The position numbers and the translations under genes are program-made. From positions 28,621,970-28,685,969 of the forward strand of contig OX465589.1 in NCBI GenBank assembly GCA_950022655.1: a stretch of 64,000 nt of DNA, given 5' to 3'. Position 1 is the stretch's first letter, and the number at the start of each line of letters is the position of its first letter. The notes below the pieces were generated by a model. The model was not told where the DNA came from and made no database searches. It was given only the letters and a program-made list of their open reading frames with translations. The stretch is from Alentia gelatinosa. Taxonomy: Eukaryota > Annelida > Polychaeta > Phyllodocida > Polynoidae. This document shows positions 26,801-40,400 of the stretch, one piece after another.

Positions 26801-29156
26801 ATATTTTGAACAGTTCCAGATCCTAAAGTCTCGATAAATATGTACAAAACAAAGTGCTTGTCTTATCTGGTCCACCTTGACTGTGAAAACAAGTTGATAG
26901 AATCACCCTTCTTTTTAAAGTGGATGTGACCTCAACGACAAATTTACGCCATCGAGGAGCTTGTATTTTAACTTTGTATAGTAATACCTCAGATATTGGG
27001 TGTACCTAGATTACAATATGCTGGAAACCTGGTACAGCAGAATAGTTGTCAGCTCACTACAGTGGACAGTGGTGTTTACCACCAAAGACTTGAGTGCTTA
27101 TCTTCCTGCTGGTTTATTCATAGCTCCAGGCCACTACTTGGTGCCATCAGTTGAAAGAGTCACCAGGTAGTAGCCACTTTAAGTTTAAATTCATATCGGA
27201 CACTTCACTTTTAAATTCCATGTCGTTTGTCATTTCTTGAAGCCACCACAGAAATTAATAAATGTGTAGTTCTAGTGATTTAAGTACTACCGATTAGATG
27301 ACAGCAAATTGAACAAAATAATAGATTCAGTAGGTACAATTTTGTACTGATAGCTTTCAATATCAAGTTTTCTGGTACACTCATGCGAGCCAGATCAGAA
27401 GATCTACAATATAAGCAGTGATTAAGAAGATGTGACAATAACACTCGTATAACAAGCCGGGGGAAAATACAATAGAATCAGTAGAACAGATGCACAAATT
27501 CAACTGCCATCCAGAAAATGCCAGCGGCGAAAGTAGTCAGAATTCCTGAGGACAAAGCGGTAGTAATTAGTAACAAACATGCCAGCCATGGTGCATAGCC
27601 GAGCTGGCCGTATTTCATTATAACCAGCCAGAAGGAGTGTGGATGTGGCTATAGGTGTCATGTTCTGTGTGCTACCATTATCACAGCTTCATTAACCAGC
27701 GTGAAAATAGTTGACGCCATGTGCAAGACAACCCCACGGGTTTGCACAGCAGGCAGGCATGCACTCTCTGACTACAGCAAGGAAGTTAACTTCATTTTAT
27801 AATTGTTTCGCTCCGATGTCAACCTTCAATGATCTAACCCTTTGATGGATGTGTGATAATTCGAAAAAAATATCACCATAGAATGAATATAGTATGCAAA
27901 GAAAAAAAGTATCAATGCCAGTAGACATTAAGCGTTATTCATACGATAAAACTAAATTATCAAACAAAATATTTAAGGAAATCACGTTTATGATAGACTG
28001 GCCTCAGTACCTGGGTCCAAATGCCTACTTCTCCTATCCCACTCCACCTCCTACTCTGGGCCTTTCAGACGTTAGAGGAAGGCTATAAAATATGCTCATT
28101 ACTTAATGAATGTTTGGTATCCAAGACTTCAGAAAGTCTGTGCCCATACAGTCACCAAGTTATCTGTGAGACTCTCACATAAAATATACATGTCACATCA
28201 CGAATACGCAGGTCATGTTGTCATGGTAACCTGCCGGTAAACACCTCACGTCCTGAGGGCCCTACTATCTTAACCCAGTCAGGTTCCGACTCCCTGTCTG
28301 CAACAGAAATGACTCATCCTATCGTGTAACCATGGCGACAGTATCTGTACATGGTGACTGTATCAGGGGCTGGGTCTGGTCAATATACGATGTGGGCGTG
28401 TGTGTGTCTGTGTGTGGCGGGTGTGTGTTTGTTACGGGGCGGGGATGGGCAGTGAAAGGAAGCAGGAGTATTGCCTAAAGTGGAAATTGCTTCTGCTGGG
28501 TCTGTGAATAGAAAGCAATGTTACATGGCGGCGCTTCTACAAGTGATATGGTCTGAAGTCTGCTGATAGCGTACGCTGTGCATGTACGGCTTTTAACCAT
28601 TGCAGGTTCTCACTAGACTTTCTCAAGGTTCTTTTACACCACAAGAGTGGTGATCGAATCTATGTAATAAATATAGGTAGAGATCTCACCCCTACACATT
28701 TATCGAGGTGAGAGTTCTTTTACTTCCCACACCACATAGATATGGTATGAGACCCTACCGTGGACTTTTTATGACATTTTTTACGGCTCTTGATATAGCA
28801 GTAAGACACCGCTGGGGATGATGGATAAGAGCGGCTGCTAGTGTGACATAACCATCCTTACATCGCAGATGAAGTCCAACCTCTGTATTCTTTCCTTATC
28901 AATTTTTTTTACTTCCAATTCATGGACTATTCTTGCCAAACCAGCCTATTTGCCCAATTCAGTGATAAATGTGAGTAGGAAATTGTACTAGAGATAGCAA
29001 TAAGCTCAGATGAATAGCGCCCATATGTCTTTGCCATAAGTAGATCCTTGTAAAATCAAATTACCGACTGGGCATATTTCCTCAATCCCATACACCTGTA
29101 TCAGATGTCAACGTTAATCGTCAGGTCATCATTAGTGCTTGAAAAGATTGTAAATC

Positions 29157-29380
29157 GGCTACAGGATCATTGACAGGCCTAACCAATTCCACCATGGTAA
29201 CTACAATGTAAGCTAGTATTCATTCAAAATGTCACGTCCCAAAGAGAAAGAAGATGTACGTATAAATAATTGGCTGCAGAATCATTGACAGGCCTAACCA
29301 ATTCCAACGTGGCAACTACATTGTAAGCTAGTATTCATTCAAAATGTCGCGTTTAAAAGAGAAAGGAGATGTACGAATCA
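29157..29380 (+). repeat. 115-bp tandem duplication
   Basis: The block containing ATCATTGACAGGCCTAACCA and CTAGTATTCATTCAAAATGT occurs twice, 115 bases apart (starts 29157 and 29272), moderately diverged. Confidence 0.75.
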
Positions 29381-29984
29381 ATATCTATGCCATTGTGAGA
29401 TGCATGATTTTCTTTTCGGTTATCCTAGTTATGAAAACCCATGGGATACCAGTACTCCACGCCCATGAAGTCCATGTATTGTAAAAATATACCCAATGGG
29501 TGATGATATCACAAGTGTTGGCTAATTAGTCAATGATAGGGGGTGGGATCAAATCAGAATGGCATTCGATCTGTAGTTGTATCAGTTTGCTACATAATCT
29601 CACTCGGCTGCTTGTTTGATTACTCGGCTGCCTCATATAGATCTCGATGCAGTTCCTTATTTATATATGACATAGCAGACAAAGACCATGACAGACAATA
29701 CCACACAATGGTCCTGTCTCCTATATGTATCTCTCAATGTACTACTCACATGGCAACCTCTGACCCTTGACCTTATGTGTACACCTCCACCTTGACCCAG
29801 GTACGTCAGATCTGGTGTTGTGTCGTTGACATACGTCACAAATGAAGAACGGCCGCCGTTGGTAGCAGTAGTGGACACGGTGTGTATGTGTGTGTGGGTG
29901 ATGCTCGGTGAGTACAGTGAGCAGGTCGTGCTGGTGTCTAATACGACGTGAGGTCTCACACTGAGCAGCTCAATGCCAGCAGTT

Positions 29985-30290
29985 CCTGACTCACTGCTGG
30001 TCTCTGGGCCGTCTCTACCAGCTCTCATTTACATCTATACACTGTCACAAGTTCTACTGACACTCTGCAGCCTCTGGTCACTTCTATACACTTTCCCAGT
30101 TTCTACAGACTCAATGTTGCCTCTTATAACCTCTATATACTATACCAGGTTCTACTGACTACCTGCAGTCTCTGAGCCGTCACAAGCAGCTCACGTCTCC
30201 TGTACGTATACTGTCCCAGGTTCTGGTGACTCACGGAGGTCTAAGCATTCCCTACCAATTTATATCTATACCCTGTCCGAGGGTAAATTC
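29985..30290 (+). repeat. Degenerate ~48-bp minisatellite
   Basis: Variants of TATACACTGTCACAAGTTCT, ACTGACTC and CTCTGGTC recur four or five times with variable spacing. Confidence 0.4.
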
Positions 30291-30780
30291 CCTCACTGCC
30301 TTTCGATCTATTTTATGATCTACATTGTCTTATATTCTATTCACTCCTTGCATAGGACCATCAATTAATTCAGTAAAGCCTCCAAAAGTATTTCAGTGTT
30401 CCCATTGTTAAGATAAAGAGGTCATTTATCATATATTTCATGTCGCCCTGGTAAACTCGGTCAGACCTCTGAGAACCAACTTTCAAAAGACAAAACATTG
30501 ATCTTTAAAATAAATAGTTCTATTGCCATTGACAGACCTTTGACAGTTTTCCCCTCGTTTCGACTATCTGATTTGTCTTTAATTCTTAGATTGAGTCTGG
30601 CCAGAGGGTGGACACTTCGTTCTGACTGTCAACTGAAGCCTAGAACACCACGTTTAGTCTCCTATATCTATCAACGAGTAAGGTCTGCTGTGTCAATAGA
30701 GTTAGATGTCGTACAATATCTATACCATCAGCTTGGCGACTCATGCCAACCTAGCCTTATACATAGTACACTGCTGTGAC

Positions 30781-31000
30781 CTACGGGCCCGGACGACTCC
30801 AGCGCCCCTCTCGGCACGTCCTCGGAGTCCTCTGAGAGCGCCCCCTGGCGGAGGGTGAGCTGCGGGCGGGATGGAGTAGAGTTGGGGGCAGTGGACCGCT
30901 CAACGGTAGGACTCCTGGGACGTGCACCAACTGCCAGCCAGCCGTTAGGTAGGAGAACATGATGTGCACATTGTCGACAGACTCTCTTGTTCTCTGCCAT
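30781..31000 (-). CDS. Doubtful GC-rich exon candidate (MAENKRVCRQC...)
   Basis: A minus-strand ATG at 31000 opens a frame (MAENKRVCRQCAHH) that becomes GC-rich and Ser/Pro/Arg-rich and stays open through 30781. There is a possible but weak donor GTAG|GTCACA in phase 1, which does not match the phase-2 exits of exons A-C. No good acceptor precedes it. An E-box/CRE cluster lies 400 bases upstream. It could be a first exon of an unknown transcript or only a GC-rich intronic patch. Confidence 0.2.
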
Positions 31001-31390
31001 GCCTGTCTTTTACCCTACCAGGTGCGGGTAGGTGGTGGTTGGGGGGGGGGGGGGGGGGGGGGGGCATTATGTGATCTACAAAAGCCGCTGTAAATGAAGG
31101 GAGGGTTTATCTTGAGGTTAAATTGTAAATATGAGAATGGTGACAATGTTGAGAAAGAATGTTTTTGATAGCCTGAATATAATTGCCACTGGCTTAAGAC
31201 TCTTTTTTCAAAATCTGTTCCTATTGTCATCGGAGAAGACCCTTTGTCATGGAGCATTGAATGCATAAAATGGGCGAGTTGTATTAGCAAGTAAAGCACT
31301 AGATTCAGAACCACAAACTCTGAAGACATTTCCTATCGTAGGACCAAAAAAATACACCAAAACGTTATCACTTGTACTGGCTGACAAGGT

Positions 31391-31428
31391 GGTCACGTGG
31401 TGGTCACGTGGACTGGTGACGTCACGTA
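31391..31428. promoter_or_regulatory. Two E-boxes and a CRE in tandem
   Basis: TCACGTGG occurs twice (from 31393 and 31404), followed by the full palindromic CRE TGACGTCA at 31417-31424 and then CACGTAAC. Such a cluster of bHLH-ZIP and CREB/ATF sites in 38 bases is typical of a promoter or enhancer. It lies 400 bases upstream, on the minus strand, of a GC-rich ORF at 31000-30780. Confidence 0.35.
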
Positions 31429-32071
31429 ACAGGAACAGGTCCCGCGACCTGACACGGTGACCGGGTAGCTGTCTGCTTACCTTACTTTGTAGAATACATA
31501 GTAACCCGGTTAATTCTGTGCTGATAAAACTGTGCATAAATAAAGTTTAATCCTCAGTGAGATGAGTCTGTAATAAATATTTCCCTATAGTGAAAGGCAT
31601 ATAGTATTCAATGCTACCCATTATCCTGCACTAGAACGTGTCCAAATCAGAGAGGCCACTGAGGTCCAGTTAAAAGCCGGGAAATTCCTGGTCATCTACC
31701 TTCTAGTACGACAAATATTTTGTACATCATTGAAAATGAAGAAAAGAGAAAAAGAAAAAAAGTTATTTCTGTGACACATTGTGTCCAATATTTTTCTGCA
31801 GTGAAACTGCATAAAAACTGTATAAGACACTTATCTCAAGGTAAATACACAATATCAGATGTAGCACTGCATGGGAGGGGGCTTACACTGCTCGAGATCC
31901 CCAGACACTCGTGTACTTCGTTCTTTAATGCTAAGAAAGTGATAGTGGCCAAATGTTTTAGCTTATTTTCTACACCACATTGACTGTAGATGTATATGCT
32001 GTTCTCCATTACATCACCTGAAATGAGTTTCTTCAAGAAGAAACACCCATTTACGAAATCTAGAAGAGGTT

Positions 32072-33130
32072 CATTTGTTTGTTTGTTTGTTTGTGGTCCC
32101 TATATCCCTCAGGGGATATAGGGACCATCAATGATTTAGCTTTTCAGTTTCGTATACTTATTTCAGTCAATTCTTTTCAATGTTTCAAATATTTTATAAG
32201 CGAAGAGATTTGTTTCTTTCAAAAACCTGATGATATCTTTCTTAGAATAGTTTCAAACGACATTTTCATGTAGATACTATTTTTCAAGTACTTTCTTGTA
32301 CCCTTTTACATCTCAGCAGGATATGCTGAACAGTGATGGGTACATTGCATGCTTGGCATAATGGGGGATTTTCCCCTTTCAGGAGATATCTGTGTGTAAG
32401 CCTGCAGTGAGCTATTTTCAGATAGTCAACTTCACTTGTTCACTACGACTTAATCCCCCACAGTTTCTCTTCCCATTCACAGTTGAATGAATGGTATGCA
32501 TTTTGCTTCTTATGTACTTGTTCCAGTCAGGATTGCCATTTATTCATTTTCAATTCTCTTATTGGAGCTCTCATATCCGTGTTTGGAATTTTCACTGTAC
32601 TGGGATGCAACTTCAGAGCTTTCTTTGCTGCTCTGTCTGCCTCTTCATTTCCATCAATTCCTATGTGGCTAGATAGCCAGCATAGAACTTTCTTATCTTC
32701 AAAATAGCAATCCTCTCTCTAACTTTTCTTACCAAAGGGTTTGTCGGAGAGTATCGGAGGATACTTTGATGACATGATTTGGGTCAGAATATATGATAGT
32801 TTACTGTGGTGCGAGACACCTGCCCAGTGTAGGGCTTTCAGTGTTGCACTGGTCTCTGCAGTGAAAATATTGGCCTGGCCAGGTAATCCTGCAGTAAGGT
32901 TGCCATTTGGTGTATGGACAGCAAAGCCCACATTCTGTCCTTCTTTTGACCAATCAGTGTATATGGGAATGTACTCTCTGTGGTCCTTCTCCATCTTTTC
33001 CATTTCAGTTTTGAACTGGAAAGCGCTAGTTTCATCTTTTTTTGTTATTATTCATCTAGAAGAGGATGGCATCCCCAACACTCTAAACTGATCCATCAAA
33101 TTTCCATATCCTTTAGAAATTATCCTCGCT
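32072..33130 (-). mobile_element. Degenerate non-LTR retrotransposon 3' end (RNase H, zinc knuckle-like tail)
   Basis: Minus-strand pieces in several frames match the C-terminal half of an RNase-H-bearing LINE pol (I/Jockey-like). They are IPIYTDWSKEGQNVGF near 32955 (normally TDGS; here the Gly is Trp), WLSSHIGIDGNEEADRAAK near 32670, then RLTHRYLLKGENPPLCQACN and HILLRC near 32350, and finally RFLKETNLFAYKI near 32215. Frameshifts and stops separate them, so it is dead. The 3' UTR ends in a stem-loop (32094-32127) and a short AAAC repeat tail. The reverse transcriptase and endonuclease parts are missing (5' truncated). Confidence 0.75.
32094..32127 (-). other. Perfect 15-bp stem-loop at the LINE 3' terminus
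   Basis: TGGTCCCTATATCCC, a 4-base loop, then the exact reverse complement. On the retrotransposon strand it lies just before the (AAAC)n tail at 32073-32093. Some LINEs have a 3' stem-loop that their reverse transcriptase recognises, which fits this position. Confidence 0.6.
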
Positions 33131-36100
33131 GTGTGATAACTAAAATAGATTGGACAATTACTTAATCCGGCTTAGCTGCTTTAGGCTGGATTGTGATAAT
33201 CTAATCCACCAGATGAGCGCACTCCTCGAGTATTCATTTGTGTTCTATGCGGGTCTTAGTATAGAGCATTTTGAATGGAGAATCATACTGAAAATGAATG
33301 TCATTGTCTGGAGTATCATTGTGTAAAGCTAGTTCCGCTTCATAAACAAGCTCCTGTCTCCAGTTTCACTAAATTTTCATTATTTCTATCTTTTTTCCTT
33401 GTCTCATCTAGAGACTGTACTTAGTGAACAGGCTACTAGGTTTTCTCGACTGTCAATAAAACTGTGGCAAAATGCGAAGTTGATGTTGCGCGATGGGATA
33501 GGTGTCATTAACATATAACAATCGCCCACACTAATCTCAATCTCAATTAAAGAGGGACGAACACTGATGAACAGCCTTACATATAACACTACAGAGTAGA
33601 GTAGAACACCGAGAGTAGACACTGCGTTAAAGGGACCACCCCGCAACTCGTACCAATTTCCTAGGAACATAATCCAATATTCCTTGTTTAACTTATAAAC
33701 GCCGCAACCCCGTAACTCCGACCATTCTAACTTACACTGGAGGTTGCCCTACTTATCGAGGTTCCATTTTACATCTCCATGTACTAAGTTACCAATCTCG
33801 CTGTCCTATCAGCAGGTATGTCTAGGATGGGCATTACAGTAGTATTTCTGTATGACCTTTATCACATCTATGGACTAAATGTACCCAGAGGTGTCAAAGA
33901 ACTGAACCAGTCTGACCACAGCATTCTCTAGTGCTGCCAGCTGGTGGTCAGAGACAGACGTCGGGCGTAATTTCCTGTGTATAATGCGTGCGCATCAGAC
34001 CCTTAAAAGTAGGTACCCCATTTCAGGTGACAGACTTCCAGGACGACCTCTCACTGCGCAAAAACGACCTGCTGGCAACCAGCCGGTTCCTGGTTCGCGG
34101 CGAGTGCTGTCCTCTGTGTAACCCAATCTGAGGGAATTCACTTTTGAGAACAAATTAGAACTTGTGGTTGCTTTCTGTTTAAAGCATTCATTGGGATTCT
34201 TTTACACTTAATAGTATTTCAATTCAGGAAATGAGGTCTGGTTTGGAATGTGTACAATTACTACCTGGTATTGTATTAGCTGTCGATGCACGTTCATGTC
34301 TTGCAAAAGACAATGCAAACATTGTGGCCAACAATTCATTACTCAAATGTTATGTTTACGATAAATATACTTGTGAATAGGTTAGTGACAATCATAGTAA
34401 TCAAGGAGGTTTACCATCTGGTCCTATGTGTACTCTCATTACTCACACTAGGATTTTGAACATTTTCCTGCGATTATATTTCTTTACTTTCCAGCAGTTT
34501 ATTACCTAGTCTTCTCCTCATGGCCTGAGACATATCCGAGTAGCGTGGTCGCATGTCAAGTTGTGTGCTCTGTACACAGACAGCGACATAACAAGGCCAG
34601 GCCAGTGAACGCGACACGAAAAATACACAGAATAAATAAAACATAACGCGGCATAAAGCAGAGGTTACAACACCCACTGACGAGGATCGCACCAAATCTA
34701 CAGTCAGGCACCTCACACAACGTGGACATGACCTCAAGATGATACATAAATTATACGAAATTTATATGGAGCACTCTTCACCTTCAGACAATGCTTTCTG
34801 CGGAAACCAGTGTGCTTAACGTAGTCCCTGCTGGGGTGTAGAGTGGTTTGGGTCAATTTCCGCTCTAGTTACTCTCACCCTGACCCTCCAGCCTGCTGAG
34901 ATCCATCTCGGATAGTAGAGCGACTGCCATGGGCTCGTGAAAAGTCGTTTACAGCACTCTCGACCACGGGTATTCACAAGTCAGTACAAAGGGCGTCGGG
35001 AGCATCTCCGCATTACTGAAATACTTCCCGCAATCTAGGCTCATGAAAACATGTTTACACTCCATCTTCACCTACTGTTCATACTGGGGCGTTCATACCG
35101 AGATCCATATCACCATAATGAATACCACACACACTGGTGTATTGATGATCTATCTCAAATCGCCCCCCACATGTCCCTCCGAATTCACATAATGGTGTAT
35201 TATCATATAGACTCTGTTCCATATGGGTTTCTCATCAATCTCATTGAAAACACCTTAAGACGTTTAATACTGCCCACTTCTTAATGCAAAGGTGTTTATG
35301 AGGATTAGACTACGTTTTCAACCCGAAAGAATTAAAAAAAACGATCAAAAATATAACTACTTCCACTGACTACACCTTGTGACGTATACTGTGTTCCATA
35401 TCGTCCCGGCGCTGTTACGACCTTTTCGTAGAATAGGAGGTTGTCCGCCGAAGTGCCCACATATAGTGTACAGTTTTTAACAGGATCTTAATATTTCGGT
35501 GATTGTATGGTGGGGATGCACTATTTGTTTGATATTTCTTTACTACCCGCACACTGCGTTAAACATTCTCTCTTTTAAATCGAGGCGTATGGTAACCTTC
35601 CTGTTTTAATACCCCTGGTTTCGCTCTGTATCCCCCTGACCATCTGATAGCGGCGGTGATGGTGGTGGTTTATGCTGGTGGAGGTTTAGGCAGTATTTAA
35701 TGGTAGGGTCATATCACGCGGGCTGCATTCCGTTAGCTAATACGACTGGAAAGCCAAATGACACCAAGGAAAAAATTGTAATAAAAGAAATTGTACGTTA
35801 GATACGCAGCACCACATTCTCCCACTAAAACAGGCCGACCCTGTCCGCTTTATCTCGGTATGTGGCGGCAGACCTTGGAGGTGCCTACTGTATACCCCCC
35901 CCCCCCCCCGGCACTCCTCCAAATACGTAAAGATCCATACCTAAAGTATCTCTGCTCACTACGGTCACACCTTCATGTGTGCTCCTATGGATACAGCGGT
36001 CTTGTCACCCGCTCATATGTATTGCATGTGGGAGGTAAACGGAGGTCGGGGTAGGCAGGTGAAGGGAATATCCCCACATGAAAGACTTCACAGAGAACCC

Positions 36101-36645
36101 ACATGAAAAGTAACGCACGTTTTCAAGCAGAACCAGTGTCTCTCGCCCAGTGTTCACGTATAGCAGATTGTGTATGGAGGAGGCGGGAGTTCTCTCAGGT
36201 GAATTCTCTCCGAAGCACGTTAGGGGCCATCCGTAACGTATGCACTCAGGATAGGGTTCGTACATATATAGCCCAACAAAATTCCAGGATCTTTCCAGGC
36301 TTTTCCAGGCTGTAATATTTTCTTTCCAGGCACACCTCAAATGAAGTATTCTAAATTCCCGTGTATAATAAGAATCTCGCGTATAAGACACACCCTGAGT
36401 TTGGGAGACACACCTTGGACCAGATTCAAATCTCAACTGGCTCACTCCGAGGTCGGACAACTGGCCTAACTGTTGTTCTGCGCTCGCGGCAAACTCCGTA
36501 AAAACGGCAAATAAACCTGAGTTACCTTCAGTATATCAATATATAAACTTATTGATACGGTAACGTTTCAGCTATTTATTAGTCCTTATCTGGTGTTCTA
36601 CACTGAATATTCACAGAGTTATAACCTGTGATTGACCGGGTCCGC

Positions 36646-36905
36646 TTTTTTTTTTTTTTTTTTTTTTTTTGGGGGGGGGGGGGGGGGGGAGATTTTCGGC
36701 TATGCAGCCGTTCTTCCACTCAGGCCCTAGACCCCTACTCCTCATTCTAATGGCGGGTTAACGTTAACCCGAATGGGCAGTGGGTACCATTTTTGTGTAA
36801 GTCTTTGGTATGACCCGACTGGGGTTTGAAGCCACGACCTCCCATGCATGATCGAGGCGAACACCCCTACCACTAGGCCACCAACCAGCTGACCGTAAAG
36901 ACGGA
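36646..36905 (-). mobile_element. tRNA-derived SINE
   Basis: Read on the minus strand, the element starts with an A-box-like GGTGGCCTAGTGGTAGGGG and, about 40 bases on, has a B-box-like GGCTTCAAACCCC: the internal RNA polymerase III promoter of a tRNA-derived SINE. A tRNA-unrelated body follows (GGTCATACCAAAGAC onward, with the palindrome GGGTTAACGTTAACCC at 36755-36770). It ends in 19 C and 25 A (plus strand T at 36646-36670, G at 36671-36689). Similar heads are common in mollusc and other lophotrochozoan SINEs. Confidence 0.75.
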
Positions 36906-39101
36906 AACAAGCGCCTTTGACAAGCGGTATCCCACAGGTTGTGGGAGATCAAACATGACTCAGTGAATCTAAGAGATCAGAAACTTATAGGGTGAGTTAA
37001 AGTTGTCATGCCTACAGACTTTATTCACCAGGCCCCAGTTGTTACAAGGGTTTGACAAGCGGGCGCCGTTCGCCACACCCGCCAATGTACAGCCCGGGCA
37101 ATAATAGGTGTATTATACGATCGAACCTGGACATATCATATCATCGACATACAGAAGACAGTCTATAAGATTATATTTTGATTTATGAAAGGCAACATAT
37201 GGATATTTGACTCTGCGCAATTTCCTCGCATACGCTCGGATATTACTACGCGTCAACCCCTCGGAGCATACGGCCGACAGAATTCTAACGTTTTATGTGT
37301 TAGGTAATAATAATAATAAAAAACAAATAAATAATAATAAGAGTTTGGGTGAATCCTATAAGAAGCACCAGGGGTTTGGTTTGTATATAAGATGCATCTT
37401 ATACACAGGAATTTACATCCTGCTAGTGAATGAAAACTGTATGACAAAATATATAGAGCCGACGTAACAACGCCAAAGCAGAAACAACTCCTCCTTTTAT
37501 CTAATATTTCTAAATTGTGCTGTACATCGGAAAACCTTAGAATACCATGGTGCGCTCTGCTGGAATGTCAAAACCATCGACCACTGATTATAATTATAAA
37601 CGCCTTCAAAAGCAACAGCTGATGTAGAAAATACCCTAAAAAAATAACAGCGCCTCACAGACGCACTCGATCTCGTTGTATAATGATAAAGTTTACATTT
37701 AAATTCAGATCCTGTTATGGAACATGTTCTATTGCACCTTTCTGTGTATGTGGCGTGTACTGGGAGTACATTGAAACCAGTCTAACCGCTGAGTATGAAC
37801 CCAGAATAAATAAGTGGTGTGGTAGATCAATGTATATTATTGGCATGCTATGTAGGTAGTGCATTTGTATGTATTATAACTTGAAATTGCATACAGCATT
37901 TGCAAAGACTGAGGAATAACGTTGGATCAGTTGACAGAGAGGATGCGGTGCAGCACACCACAGGCCAGCGACTCGGTCATGACCCCTGGTGTCTAACCTA
38001 CGAAAACCCTACCGCCACCTGACGGCAACGTCAGAAACTATACAAATTCACTCTCCCAGCTGAAGCTCTGAGCCTACATCTCAGAACCTCAGTGAGGAGA
38101 GTGAGCCTAGTTCTACCGTTTTCCACGAGGTGGCAGCACTTCTCGGGACCTAAGCTGGTTTCCTCGATATCAATATGCTAATCGTACGGGACTGAAGAGT
38201 CGAAGGAACCAGCGTGCTTTCCGAGAGTTATCGGCAAGAGGAGGTGTATCTTGTATGGGTATTTTTTTCACTGGTTCCAACCACTAACCCTGTGGCTCGT
38301 GATAAAACCACCTGCCAGAAGCCAGTGGCGGGTGAGAGTAACGGGCGGGGAGAGGGCGGGGGTTGTGATTGATGCAGGTACAGTTTGGTGCGGGGTTTTC
38401 TCCCGGGTATGAGTCAGAAGCCAGTCACCTCTTCTCGCCATCACGAATGTGTCATCGGGGAGTTAACCCTCTACCTCCCGTATTTCCCCGGTATAAATAC
38501 GCACTCACACCCGGTGTGTATCTATAAACGTGCCTGTTATCGCGCTCATGATCTCATTCATTCACGTAAACCTTTACCCCGATACATGCTCCTAGCTTTC
38601 CACCCCCCCCCCCCCCCCCTTTATACGATCTCCCCATCTCCCTCCGAAATGACAAAAGGTGTTCTAGCACATCAACCAGTGGTCATGGTACCTCTGAAAT
38701 CTCCTGAGGAAAGATTTGTGTAAATAAGCAACAACAATTATCAATTTTGTCCTATCGCCACACACACGATTTGTAACGCCCCGCTCCACCCCCCCCCCCC
38801 CCTCCACAGCTACTTCCTCTCCTGTATGGATACAATTCCCAGTGTCTATATCTAAAGCCCAGTAAAGGAGTATCAGTCGCGAACATTAAATCTACATCGA
38901 TGAAATAAAGCTTATAGCAGGCTTATCTCGTGCTAATATGAGAGTTGTGTAGTGTTGTAAATCCGGATTTATGTATTATTTACCACGTGGAGTGATACAG
39001 CGTACAGCCCACAATCAGCTCGCATAACTAACAACTATTACCTAATACAAATATGAAAAGTCACAGGAGAGCCCTGGTGACCTAGTGGATAATTAGTGTA
39101 T

Positions 39102-39313
39102 TTATCCTACCCTGTCTCTGCTTTTCTATTACTAAAAGATAAATATTGACTCAACGACCAACAGAACCTTTTTCATAGTAGCTGACATCCTGCTCTCTGA
39201 TTGGTCAATAATGTTATTACTCTAGTGGCATAAAAAACACTTTATGTCACGGCCTGCCACATAAAATTTGCCTATGTTAAGTCTATGGCGGTTTTTTATT
39301 AGGGGTAGGATAA
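39102..39313 (-). mobile_element. MITE family 2, copy 2 (inverted)
   Basis: Ends TTATCCTACCCTG and AGGGGTAGGATAA are inverted repeats. Read on the minus strand, its start, TTATCCTACCCCTAATA then CCATAGACTTAACAT, aligns with the copy at 48029 (CCCATAGGCTTAACAT). The interior differs. Confidence 0.5.
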
Positions 39314-40400
39314 TGTCGTATCTCCATACCCCGACGTATAAATAAAGTCCTTCCTTTCTTTCTCTTGTTTAGAAACAAGTAAAATTCTGATGTACAATGT
39401 ATATACATACTGCCACGATACAGAAACACTCGACCCTGCAACTTGTGTGTGTATACATTACAGACTCTATCTCATCCTAGGTGCACGCAAACATGTTCAT
39501 ATAAATGACACAGACTTATCACAACCCCCATGCAATGAAAATAATCTACGTACTCGTACCGACGAAGGACTTAAATGTTGACTATATCTCCATATGGATA
39601 GATAAGGGAAAGACTAATGAACTGTAGAAAGTGTGAAGATAAATAGCCCTTATTTGTAGAGTCCACGAGTTCCAATTTCGGCGTTGACCATGAGCAGCTA
39701 ACCTGTTTGAAACATGACGCCAACGAAGACCTGTGAAACAGTGGCTGATTGGAACTGCGTTCTCTCTATGTTGGTAATTTACAAAAAAATCACTTTTCGT
39801 TGTGACTGACTGGAGAATATGGAGATGACCGAGTCTTTGTGGCAGAAGGACACAATGGCTAAACTGAGACATAGTGCGACACTAGATCCACCACACTACC
39901 AAGCACCTGACCTGCACCAACTCTGAATACACAGAACTACTCCAAGAACACTCTGCGTGGACGTCAAAGAACACCGCCTTTCGATACCCTCATATATTAA
40001 GCAGATGGAATATGGACAAGGTTATGTCCGTACGGTCCTTTGCTGCTTTCCTTAAACATTTGTTTCCGCTGTATTTAAAAGTGTTTTTGCCTTATCTTAC
40101 AAATCTTTCTTATTTCTATAATTCATTTCATTAATTTTTTATATGCTGCCTACGGACATTGTTTTTCATCCTTGCACAAGATAGAATATACGCCAAATGC
40201 AACTTCTGGTTTATATGTGTCTAATTCAGTCAAATGTTAACCATATCTTGGAACTATGTAATATACTATTTCAGTGGATATCGGAAAATTAAACTCCCCT
40301 AAATATGTATTTATTAATCACGGCTACAGATTAATTTATCAGTTCCTGCTGTATGTGGTCCAGGAGACTTATATATGCCAATACCAGGGACCTAGTATAA

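Larger units (their letters stand above)
21715..30780. other. Intron between exons A and B, right of exon B
   Basis: Contains the GC island at 23.4-23.8 kb and poly(C)/poly(G) runs at 23794, 24139 and 25211. X-box-like words occur at 28218 (GTTGTCATGGTAAC) and 28327 (GTAACCATGGCGAC). From 25.3 to 29.1 kb I see no gene. Confidence 0.45.

Noticed and set aside
39070..39100. Possible SINE head (GGTGACCTAGTGGATAA)
   Set aside because: A-box-like word only; no B box at the expected distance.
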